The notes beneath the pieces were generated by a model. The model saw only the letters and a program-made list of their open reading frames with translations, ran no database searches and was not told the origin of the DNA. The translations under genes and the position numbers were made by a program. DNA of 20,012 bases from the NCBI GenBank assembly GCA_001871685.1, contig MNVK01000003.1, forward strand, positions 1-20,012. The letters are read 5' to 3'. Origin of the DNA: Nitrospirae bacterium CG1_02_44_142. GTDB lineage: Bacteria; Nitrospirota; Thermodesulfovibrionia; Thermodesulfovibrionales; UBA1546. Each line of letters opens with the position of its first letter. Within the stretch, counting starts at the first letter, position 1. Positions 1-6,426 of the stretch are shown in pieces.

Positions 1-106
1 GCTCAACCTCCTTCAATCCACGAAAAGAAATAAAGGGGACAGATTTATTTTATCCAGTCGCACAGCGGCATTTGGGATATGTCTTGAGCAGATCAGCGCA
101 CCCATT
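1..106. repeat. Dispersed repeat-like DNA replacing the rfaE2 3' end
   Basis: Similarity to the RfaE2 family ends at about 106-107. Beyond it, read on the minus strand, lies DNA ending in AAATAAATCTGTCCCCTTTA. From memory, that string recurs near IS200-like/REP-associated tyrosine transposases in deltaproteobacterial and Nitrospirota genomes; I could not search it. A strong ribosome-binding sequence (AAGGAGG) near positions 8-14 on the minus strand suggests another gene starts just outside the window. No transposase is visible here, so the assignment as mobile DNA is inference. Confidence 0.4.
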
Positions 107-433
107 GACATCGGGCTTGAGCAGTTTAATCAGTTCATAGGGCGTTTCTTCATCAAACAGGGTTACATAATCCACTATCTCAAGCGAAGACAAAATCTCC
201 GCCCTATGGCCTTCTGGATTAATAGGCCTTCCGGGTTTTATCTTAGAAACAGATTTATCCGAATTCAAACCAATGGCAAGCACATCTCCGAGCGCCTTTG
301 CATCCCTGAGATACCTTATATGTCCTATGTGCAGTATGTCAAAACAGCCGTTGGTAAAGACAACCTTTTTGCCGGCAGCCTGCGCCGCGTCAACAGCCTT
401 CTTCAATTCATTCCGGTTTAGTATCTTTTTCAC
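50..433 (-). CDS. rfaE2: D-glycero-beta-D-manno-heptose 1-phosphate adenylyltransferase, 3'-truncated (RfaE2/HldE C-domain type)
   Basis: In intact form this cytoplasmic enzyme transfers AMP from ATP to heptose-1-phosphate, giving ADP-heptose for the LPS inner core. Residues 24-38 carry the nucleotidyltransferase core, with TNGCFD followed by the HIGH motif at 35-38; NSDKSV and the GRPINP stretch also fit the family. The start is GTG with AGAGGT eight bases upstream. Family similarity stops abruptly after KPDV (about residue 109). Members normally continue with a KGAD-type segment and a serine/threonine-rich ATP-binding loop to about 155-165 residues, whereas here 18 unrelated residues lead to a stop. 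The tail is encoded by DNA that resembles a dispersed repeat, so the gene is probably broken by an insertion or deletion. It lies 77 bases downstream of rseP. Family identity is secure; function in this strain is doubtful. Confidence 0.85.
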   Translation of the reverse strand: MKKILNRNELKKAVDAAQAAGKKVVFTNGCFDILHIGHIRYLRDAKALGDVLAIGLNSDKSVSKIKPGRPINPEGHRAEILSSLEIVDYVTLFDEETPYELIKLLKPDVNGCADLLKTYPKCRCATG

Positions 434-510
434 CCGAAAATACCTCTATTCAGTCATTGCCCTCTGCATCTCTTTGAGGCATGTGTGTTTCATCTGTAAT
501 GCCCGCCGCT

Positions 511-1854
511 TTAAGGCATTGTCTTCCCGCTGATAAACCTCACTATGTCATTATAAAAAGCAAAAGCAGTCAATGTAATTATTATTGCAAGTCCGATTTT
601 CTGAGCTGTCATTATTACTTTCTCGCTCAACGGTTTTCGTCTTACTGCTTCAATGCCGAGAAACAGTATATGCCCTCCGTCAAGAACAGGAATCGGCAAA
701 AGATTAAGCACGCCCAGATTTATACTTATCAAAGCCATAAATACAAAAAAGTTCATGGCGCCAAGAGACGCCTGCTGTCCGGCCATCTGAAATATCATTA
801 TAGGCCCGCCCAGTGTGTCAGCCGGAATAATCCTTTGTATAAGTTTAATAACCATAACAACTGTGAGAACGACCATATCCCACGTTCTCTTAACCCCTAA
901 TGACGCCGCCTTAAGAGGATTATATTTTTTTATTACATTGTTGCCTGCGGGACCTATGCCTATAAGCCCGATTTGTTTCTCCGTGCCGTCTGGATACTTG
1001 AAGGTCTTTTTTCCAGGGGTTACAGTCAATTCCAGAAAATTTTCATCCCGTTTTATTTTAAGTCTGAGAGGTTTTTCAGGGCTTCCATGTATTATCTCTG
1101 TCATATCATGCCAAGTTTTAATAGGAGCGCTGTCTATCTCAACAATTCTGTCGCCTTTCTTTATGCCGGCTTTTTCAGCAGCAGTGTTTTTCATCACCTC
1201 GCCAACCTCTGGATATAAAAGAGGCATAATGCCGATATCAATAACCTCTGTATTTTCACCAAATATGTTTTTGCCTGTTTTCTTTTCCGGAGTTACGGAA
1301 AGCTCAATAAGCCTGCCTTCTCTCTCTATTTTGAAAAGAAGCCTTTCACCGCGGCTTTTATTTACAGAGGCGTCAATGTCATCCCATCCGGATACAGTAT
1401 TCCCGCTGACAGCCGCAATCCTATCTCCGGTCATAAGTCCAGCCGCGGCCGCAGGAGAATTCTCCATGACTTTTCCTACATAAGGCTTGGGCACAGGGAC
1501 GCCTGAAAGAAATACGAAAAAAAAGATAGCAGCGGCAAAGAACAGATTAAACACAGGCCCTGCAAAAACTATCAGGAATCTTTTCCACACAGGCTGGTAA
1601 TTATATGCAAACGGTTTATCATCTTCTTTCATCTCGTCGCCGGACTCTTCTCCCAGCATCTTCACGTAGCCGCCGAGCGGAACTGCAGAAACAAGATATT
1701 CCGTGTCTCCGTATTTTCTGCCAATGAGTTTAGGGCCAAAACCAAGCGAGAATTTCAGAACCCTGACCCCAAGCTTCTTTGCAAAAAGGAAATGCCCGAG
1801 TTCATGCACAAATATCAAAATGCCCAACAATACTATCGCTGAAAGAACTGTCAT
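511..1854 (-). CDS. rseP: RseP-family site-2 intramembrane zinc metalloprotease
   Basis: Inner-membrane protease that cleaves anti-sigma factors and signal-peptide remnants within the membrane. From the chosen start the protein has 447 residues, the usual size. Transmembrane helix 1 carries the zinc site HELGH (residues 17-21). Two tandem PDZ domains follow in the middle (GLMTGDRI and GIKKGDRI are their loops), and the C-terminal membrane part has the NLLPIPVLDGGH motif that supplies the third zinc ligand. The frame stays open 17 codons further upstream, but AAGGAG lies six bases before the ATG at 1854 and the protein then begins like its family (MTVLSAIVLLG), so the longer start is rejected. 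Genomes often keep uppS-cdsA-dxr-rseP in this order, as seen here. The gap to dxr holds a small tandem repeat. Confidence 0.95.
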   Translation of the reverse strand: MTVLSAIVLLGILIFVHELGHFLFAKKLGVRVLKFSLGFGPKLIGRKYGDTEYLVSAVPLGGYVKMLGEESGDEMKEDDKPFAYNYQPVWKRFLIVFAGPVFNLFFAAAIFFFVFLSGVPVPKPYVGKVMENSPAAAAGLMTGDRIAAVSGNTVSGWDDIDASVNKSRGERLLFKIEREGRLIELSVTPEKKTGKNIFGENTEVIDIGIMPLLYPEVGEVMKNTAAEKAGIKKGDRIVEIDSAPIKTWHDMTEIIHGSPEKPLRLKIKRDENFLELTVTPGKKTFKYPDGTEKQIGLIGIGPAGNNVIKKYNPLKAASLGVKRTWDMVVLTVVMVIKLIQRIIPADTLGGPIMIFQMAGQQASLGAMNFFVFMALISINLGVLNLLPIPVLDGGHILFLGIEAVRRKPLSEKVIMTAQKIGLAIIITLTAFAFYNDIVRFISGKTMP

Positions 1855-1911
1855 CTTTATCTCCTTAAACGGTGAATCGCTTTCAGGTAAATCGGGGAAT
1901 CGCAAAAAACC

Positions 1912-1935
1912 TATTCACCCATTCACCTATTCACC
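1912..1935. repeat. Short tandem repeat between dxr and rseP
   Basis: Three copies of ATTCACC, separated by single bases, fill part of the 94-base gap between dxr and rseP. This is one of the 7-base-type arrays scattered over the window. No terminator or promoter is evident in it. Confidence 0.7.
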
Positions 1936-1948
1936 AAATGTTATTTTT

Positions 1949-3097
1949 CTAATTCAACTTTGCAATCATCGCCTTAGCCTTCTCTCTTGCCCACCTGTCA
2001 GCCTCTACAACAGCATCAACTTCTAAGGCTGATTTTCTATCATGCAGCTGCATCGTATTATTGATGACAACGGGAATCTCATTAAAACCTATTTCACTTT
2101 GCAGGAAGGCATTTACCGCAACTTCATTCGCAGCATTAAGCACAGCAGGCATTGTCCCTCCCTCCTTCATTGCCTCATAAGCATATAGAAGACAGGGAAA
2201 GCCTTCTGTATCAGGTTTCTGGAATGTGAGTTTGCCGACAGCGCTCAGGTCAAGAAACGGCATGGGGTCATCAAGCCTTTCAGGATATGAAAGCGCATAA
2301 GCAATGGGTCCCTTCATGTCAGGCACGGAAAGCTGCGCTATGCAGCTTCTGTCTTTCAGTTCAATCATTGAGTGAATTATGCTCTGCGGATGTATAAGCA
2401 CATCTATCATATCAGGGGAGAAACCAAAGAGGCGGTGCGCCTCTATAACCTCAAGCCCTTTATTCATCAGCGTTGCGGAGTCTATCGTGATTTTCTTTCC
2501 CATATCCCAGTTAGGATGTTTCAGCGCATCTTTTATTGTAACCTTATTCAATTCGCTTCTGCTCTTGCCAAGAAACGGGCCTCCCGATGCTGTAATCACT
2601 ATCCTCTTTACAGATTCCCTGCTCCGGCCTTCAATGCACTGGAATATTGCGCTGTGCTCGCTGTCCACAGGGATTATCTTTGCGCCGGACTTTACCGCAT
2701 CCCGCATAACTATTTCTCCAGCCGCTGCAAGCGATTCCTTATTGGCAAGCCCGATTGTCTTTCCTGCCCTTACAGCAGAAAGAGTCGGAAGAAGACCTGC
2801 AAATCCTATTATTGCTGAAAGAACAAAATCAGCCTTATCATAAGATGCAGCCTCTGCAATGCCGCTGTCGCCCGAAAGCACCCTGATTCCAAGTTTCTTG
2901 CTGAGCTCCGATGCGGCCGCCTCATCAGCCACCGCCGCAATCTCCGGATTAAAGGCCCTAATTTGTTTTTCAAGCAGTTCTATATTATTTTTAGCGGTCA
3001 GCCCGACAATCTTAAACCTGTCACGGCATCTTGAGAGGACTTCAAGAGCGCTTCTACCAATGGAGCCTGTTGAGCCAAGAATCGTTACATGCTTCAT
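1949..3097 (-). CDS. dxr: 1-deoxy-D-xylulose 5-phosphate reductoisomerase
   Basis: Second enzyme of the MEP isoprenoid pathway, converting DXP to 2-C-methyl-D-erythritol 4-phosphate with NADPH and a divalent metal. The 382-residue protein is full length. It has the N-terminal NADPH loop GSTGSIG (residues 8-14), LANKESLAAAGE (about 117-128), the metal-binding PVDSEHSAIFQ (Asp145, Glu147), and HPNWDMGKKITIDSATLMNK leading to Glu216. The ATG at 3097 overlaps the cdsA stop in an ATGA, which implies translational coupling. An in-frame upstream extension of 10 codons lies inside cdsA and is rejected. Its product feeds undecaprenyl diphosphate synthesis by the neighbouring UppS. Confidence 0.97.
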   Translation of the reverse strand: MKHVTILGSTGSIGRSALEVLSRCRDRFKIVGLTAKNNIELLEKQIRAFNPEIAAVADEAAASELSKKLGIRVLSGDSGIAEAASYDKADFVLSAIIGFAGLLPTLSAVRAGKTIGLANKESLAAAGEIVMRDAVKSGAKIIPVDSEHSAIFQCIEGRSRESVKRIVITASGGPFLGKSRSELNKVTIKDALKHPNWDMGKKITIDSATLMNKGLEVIEAHRLFGFSPDMIDVLIHPQSIIHSMIELKDRSCIAQLSVPDMKGPIAYALSYPERLDDPMPFLDLSAVGKLTFQKPDTEGFPCLLYAYEAMKEGGTMPAVLNAANEVAVNAFLQSEIGFNEIPVVINNTMQLHDRKSALEVDAVVEADRWAREKAKAMIAKLN

Positions 3098-3891
3098 TTT
3101 ATTAATCCAAATATCACAGATATCCAATACAGCACAGGCCCTGCAAAGAGCATACTGTCAATCTTATCCAGTATGCCGCCGTGCCCCGGCACTATGCCGC
3201 TTGAGTCTTTCACGCCTGCGTCGCGTTTGAACATTGATTCCACAAGGTCGCCTATGATAGTCACAATTCCTATTAGCATCCCAAGAACAGCCGCTTGCGT
3301 CAAAGACAATGGAATAGAATTTACAACTGCAATTTTAAGGATAACGGCGCCGGCCGTGCCTCCTGCTATTGAGCCCACACCTCCTGCAATTGTCTTGTTC
3401 GGACTGACTTCTTCATATAGTCTTCTTTTGCCAATGCCCTTGCCTATATAATAAGCCAGACTGTCCGACGCCCACACACATCCGTAAAGGAATATTATCC
3501 ACTCAGCTCCGTTTTCTCTAAGATAAAGCTGATACCCAAGCAGCCAGGGGATATATATTACGGCAGTTACCACAGACGAGGCGTCATGAAGCGCAGAAGA
3601 AGGATTGCGCCTTAAAAAAAGCCTCAAGGTAACAATTGCAAGAAATAAGAAAATAAATAAGTCTGCAGAAAAAGTCCCTAAAAAAAACATATGCAAAATT
3701 ACCGCTGAACCAAAACCTATCCCGGCATATCTTAAGGCGCCTCTGACGTTATACATTGAATAAAATTCATACTGTGCGGCGGCGGCGGCAAGCAAAAGAA
3801 GAAAAAGAAAATATTCAGGCGCAAGTATTGTGATATATAAATAAATGAGAGGCAGTAAAATTGCGGCGATAATCAGTCTCTTTAAATGCAT
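3094..3891 (-). CDS. cdsA: Phosphatidate cytidylyltransferase (CDP-diglyceride synthase)
   Basis: Integral membrane enzyme that makes CDP-diacylglycerol from CTP and phosphatidic acid, the precursor used by PgsA elsewhere in this window. The 265-residue protein is mostly hydrophobic helices. Near the C-terminus it carries the CdsA signature: FKRDAGVKDSS followed by GIVPGHGGILDKIDS (about residues 220-247). It starts one base after the uppS stop and overlaps dxr by four bases, so it sits in the middle of a tightly coupled envelope operon. Confidence 0.96.
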   Translation of the reverse strand: MHLKRLIIAAILLPLIYLYITILAPEYFLFLLLLAAAAAQYEFYSMYNVRGALRYAGIGFGSAVILHMFFLGTFSADLFIFLFLAIVTLRLFLRRNPSSALHDASSVVTAVIYIPWLLGYQLYLRENGAEWIIFLYGCVWASDSLAYYIGKGIGKRRLYEEVSPNKTIAGGVGSIAGGTAGAVILKIAVVNSIPLSLTQAAVLGMLIGIVTIIGDLVESMFKRDAGVKDSSGIVPGHGGILDKIDSMLFAGPVLYWISVIFGLIK

Positions 3892-3892
3892 A

Positions 3893-4609
3893 TCAGGACT
3901 TCACCCTCGCAGGGACAGCGCCGAATCTCCTTTCCCGCGTCTGGTAATCATTAAGCGCAGCCATAAACTCATCCTTTGTAAAATCAGGCCAGAGGGTCTC
4001 TGTAAAATAAAATTCAGAATAGGCGCCCTGCCAGAGCAGGAAATTACTCACACGCCTTTCGCCGCTCGTTCTTATTATAAGGTCGGGAGAAGGGATGCCG
4101 GCGGTGTCCAGGAAGGATTCAAAAAAATCCTCTGTAATATCATCAGGGTTTACATTTTCAGAAATAATTCTTTTAACTGCCCTTATAATCTCATTTCTTC
4201 CGCCGTAGCTCAATGCCGCCACAAGCGTCATCCCTGTGTTGGCTGCCGTTCTCTGCTCTGTTTCAGCAATAAGTTCCTGCACATTTTCCGGCAGCATCCA
4301 TATCTCTCCTATGGCTTTAAAAACAATCTTCTTCTCCATAAATTCATTGAATTCATTCCTCAGATATATCTCAAGTATCTTCATCAGCGTCGTAACTTCG
4401 TCCTTGGGCCTCTGCCAGTTCTCAAGAGAAAAGGTATAAAGGGTCAACACCCTGACGCCTATTTCATTTGCCGCTGTAACAATCTCTTTTGCCCTTTCCG
4501 CTCCCCTTCTGTGTCCCTCTATCCTCGGAAAACCGCGCACCTCCGCCCACCTTCCGTTGCCATCCATTATCACTCCGACATGAGCCGGTATTTTATCGTA
4601 TAGCAGCAT
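3893..4609 (-). CDS. uppS: Undecaprenyl diphosphate synthase (cis-prenyltransferase)
   Basis: Cytosolic cis-prenyltransferase that condenses isopentenyl diphosphate onto farnesyl diphosphate to give the C55 carrier for peptidoglycan and O-antigen. Full length at 238 residues. Visible motifs are GVIMDGNGRWA with catalytic Asp16, GHRRG (32-36), TLYTFSLENWQRP, and the C-terminal DLIIRTSGERR...FLLWQGAYSEFYF block. The ATG overlaps the stop of the upstream FG-GAP gene as TAATG. GGGAGG sits only two bases before that ATG, unusually close, so initiation probably relies on termination-reinitiation. The usual upstream partner frr is absent; GH57 and FG-GAP genes occupy its place. Confidence 0.97.
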   Translation of the reverse strand: MLLYDKIPAHVGVIMDGNGRWAEVRGFPRIEGHRRGAERAKEIVTAANEIGVRVLTLYTFSLENWQRPKDEVTTLMKILEIYLRNEFNEFMEKKIVFKAIGEIWMLPENVQELIAETEQRTAANTGMTLVAALSYGGRNEIIRAVKRIISENVNPDDITEDFFESFLDTAGIPSPDLIIRTSGERRVSNFLLWQGAYSEFYFTETLWPDFTKDEFMAALNDYQTRERRFGAVPARVKS

Positions 4610-6426
4610 TACCTCCCTTTAAGCGAGTAAATATAAAGCACTGTTCCAATAGGGTTTTCCCCTTTCAGAATATTCTTGAATTTTATCCCCAGCGCAGGCC
4701 TGTCAAGTATAATGATTCTGTTATCTGCGATTGTATAATCCAGGGCATTCCCCGGCATATCATCAATGATAGTCCTTTCCTCCATGTTAACTCCAGTCCA
4801 CCATAGGCTTCTAATCTCTGATTTGCTGTATCCTAAGCCCTTCGCCATTCCGACCAGGGGGATTCTCTTTATAACCAGAATTTCCCTGTTCTGCATAGAA
4901 AGCCTGTCCTTTACCGCCCATTCTCCCCTCTCTATCATGATAGTTGGAGCCGCCCGTTTAAATGTTGTCTGAAAGCCTCCATAATCGCCTCTGCTGCGCC
5001 ATACCCTTATGCCCTCATCATAAAGATTCAGATACCCTGTGTCATCGTATGCAAGCGTTAAATTTTTGCCGTCGGGCTCGCTTATAAAAGTAAAATCATA
5101 AATGTTCACACCCTTGGGAAGGCTTACACTGCCTCCTTTTTTAAATCCATTATCCCAGGCAACTTTAAAGACAGCGCCTTTATATCCTTCTCCCCGCTCA
5201 TATCCCTGAGCAATAAGTTCATTTCCTATCCGCCTTAAGAAAACATCGCCTTCCCACAGCACGGAAAATTTACCATTCTTAAACTCATAGATGCGTGAAA
5301 CCACCATATCATCCTTCATCAGGGTCAGGATAACCTCATCCTTGCCGTCCCGGTTTATGTCCAGCACATCCAGCCAGATATGGTCGTCTTTAACTGTGCC
5401 TTTAATCTCATAAAGACTGCTGAGGTCTCCGGCCGCGCCCGGCGCATACAGGCGTATATCGCTGCCTGTGCTCATCAAAAGCTCCGCCTTGCCGTCGCCG
5501 TCAATATCTCCGGCTGTAAGCAGCCTGACTCCAAAAGGCAGGTCCACAAAGGTTCTCACATCGCCTTTCTGAGGCCCGAAAAATTCTTCGCCAAACCTTA
5601 ATTCTTTCATAAATGCAACAGCGACCCTTACCTCATCTTCGGCAAATCCCCCCTCGCCCCCCTTTGTTAAAGGGGGGATGGGGGGGGTATCCACCCATAA
5701 CAGCCTGTGTTTCAGCATTGTATCTCCGGCTGCCTCCTTTGCAGACAGAATAAGAACAACATCTGCATTAAGCCTCTTTGCCTCAGCAATCACCTCTGAA
5801 TCATTATCAGTCTCCATTGCCGTGTCAACAAGCTCAAACCTGCCGGTCTCCTTTAAGAGACGGTAATATGAGTCGCCGAGACTCCAGTCAACATTTTTGC
5901 CCTGATAGAAAAGCATTCTAACCCCTGTTTCTGAAATCCTTACTTTATCAGACACCTTGACGTCACCCGTAAGGATAAATGCCTTGGATGTATCATAGCC
6001 GACTTCCTTAACCTCAGCCTTTCCTATCACCGCCTCCAGCGTTCCTATAGGCGCCTTTGTGACAGGATGTAAAAACACGGCCCCTTCTCCGAATACAATA
6101 AATCTCATCCCCTTTTTTACATTTGAGCTTTCACCGATATTAATTACAGCTACGCCATTCATTACAGATACAACCTTGCCCTTCAGAGGCCTAAAATATG
6201 AAAGGACGTCATCACGCATCAGGCCGAGCGGGTCATCATCAGCGTAAGCATAAGCAGTGAACAGTGAACAGTGAACAGAGAACAGAGAGATAAGAGCAAT
6301 AGCGCAGAAGCGCAGTAGCGCAGTAGTTAAAGATTTCTGCGCTGAAGACTGTTGTTCTATTGCTCTGCTGCTCTGTTGCTCTGACGACTGACAACTAACA
6401 ACTGACAACTGTTTTATTTGCCTCAT
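4609..6426 (-). CDS. Secreted FG-GAP/VCBS repeat protein with FlgT-like N-terminal part, function unknown
   Basis: A 605-residue exported protein of unknown role. Residues 1-30 are repeat-derived (LSVVSCQSSEQQSS style). Residues 34-62 form a hydrophobic signal-peptide core ending AYAYA before DDD. A small barrel-like region follows (KGKVVSVMNGVAVINIG...VKKGMRFIVF, about 78-110) that resembles the FlgT C-terminal domain. Next is a segment like TolB-N/CsgG proteins (GRFELVDT...LNADVVLILSA). Calcium-binding FG-GAP loops come after it (GDIDGDGKAELL and LDINRDGKDEVI), suggesting a beta-propeller. A palindromic insert encodes PPIPPLTKGGEGGF at about 246-260. The start ATG overlaps the GH57 stop (ATGA) and has GGAGAGG upstream, so the repeat-encoded N-terminus is probably translated. 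Domain names come from motif reading only. Confidence 0.75.
   Translation of the reverse strand: MRQIKQLSVVSCQSSEQQSSRAIEQQSSAQKSLTTALLRFCAIALISLFSVHCSLFTAYAYADDDPLGLMRDDVLSYFRPLKGKVVSVMNGVAVINIGESSNVKKGMRFIVFGEGAVFLHPVTKAPIGTLEAVIGKAEVKEVGYDTSKAFILTGDVKVSDKVRISETGVRMLFYQGKNVDWSLGDSYYRLLKETGRFELVDTAMETDNDSEVIAEAKRLNADVVLILSAKEAAGDTMLKHRLLWVDTPPIPPLTKGGEGGFAEDEVRVAVAFMKELRFGEEFFGPQKGDVRTFVDLPFGVRLLTAGDIDGDGKAELLMSTGSDIRLYAPGAAGDLSSLYEIKGTVKDDHIWLDVLDINRDGKDEVILTLMKDDMVVSRIYEFKNGKFSVLWEGDVFLRRIGNELIAQGYERGEGYKGAVFKVAWDNGFKKGGSVSLPKGVNIYDFTFISEPDGKNLTLAYDDTGYLNLYDEGIRVWRSRGDYGGFQTTFKRAAPTIMIERGEWAVKDRLSMQNREILVIKRIPLVGMAKGLGYSKSEIRSLWWTGVNMEERTIIDDMPGNALDYTIADNRIIILDRPALGIKFKNILKGENPIGTVLYIYSLKGR
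5648..5687. repeat. C/G-run palindromic element, copy A (inside FG-GAP gene)
   Basis: Two runs of C, TTT, a 3-base loop, AAA, then two runs of G: a nearly perfect hairpin of about 40 bases. It is in frame in the host gene and encodes PPIPPLTKGGEGGF. Related copies are at 9436-9473 and 11828-11869. Confidence 0.85.
6256..6410. repeat. Mixed 7/8-base tandem arrays encoding the FG-GAP protein N-terminus
   Basis: Four sub-arrays lie end to end. AGTGAAC/AGAGAAC units occur five times at 6256-6290. AGCGCAG-type 8-base units occur three times from 6301. TTGCTCTG-type 8-base units occur three times at about 6360-6383. AACTGAC-type heptamers run at about 6386-6410. On the minus strand they are translated as residues 5-60 of the FG-GAP protein, including its hydrophobic signal sequence. 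Confidence 0.85.

Noticed and set aside
815..1483. 222-codon plus-strand open frame opposite rseP
   Set aside because: Antisense to a clear rseP with both PDZ domains; no ribosome site or family match.
1855..1905. N-terminal extension of rseP by 17 codons
   Set aside because: The ATG at 1854 has a strong AAGGAG and matches the family start; the extension is hydrophilic and lies before the first transmembrane helix.
3098..3127. N-terminal extension of dxr inside cdsA
   Set aside because: The ATGA overlap with the cdsA stop gives a natural coupled start, and the NADPH loop then begins at the usual position.
6256..6410. CRISPR-like array
   Set aside because: Units are 7-8 bases with no spacers, and no cas genes are nearby.
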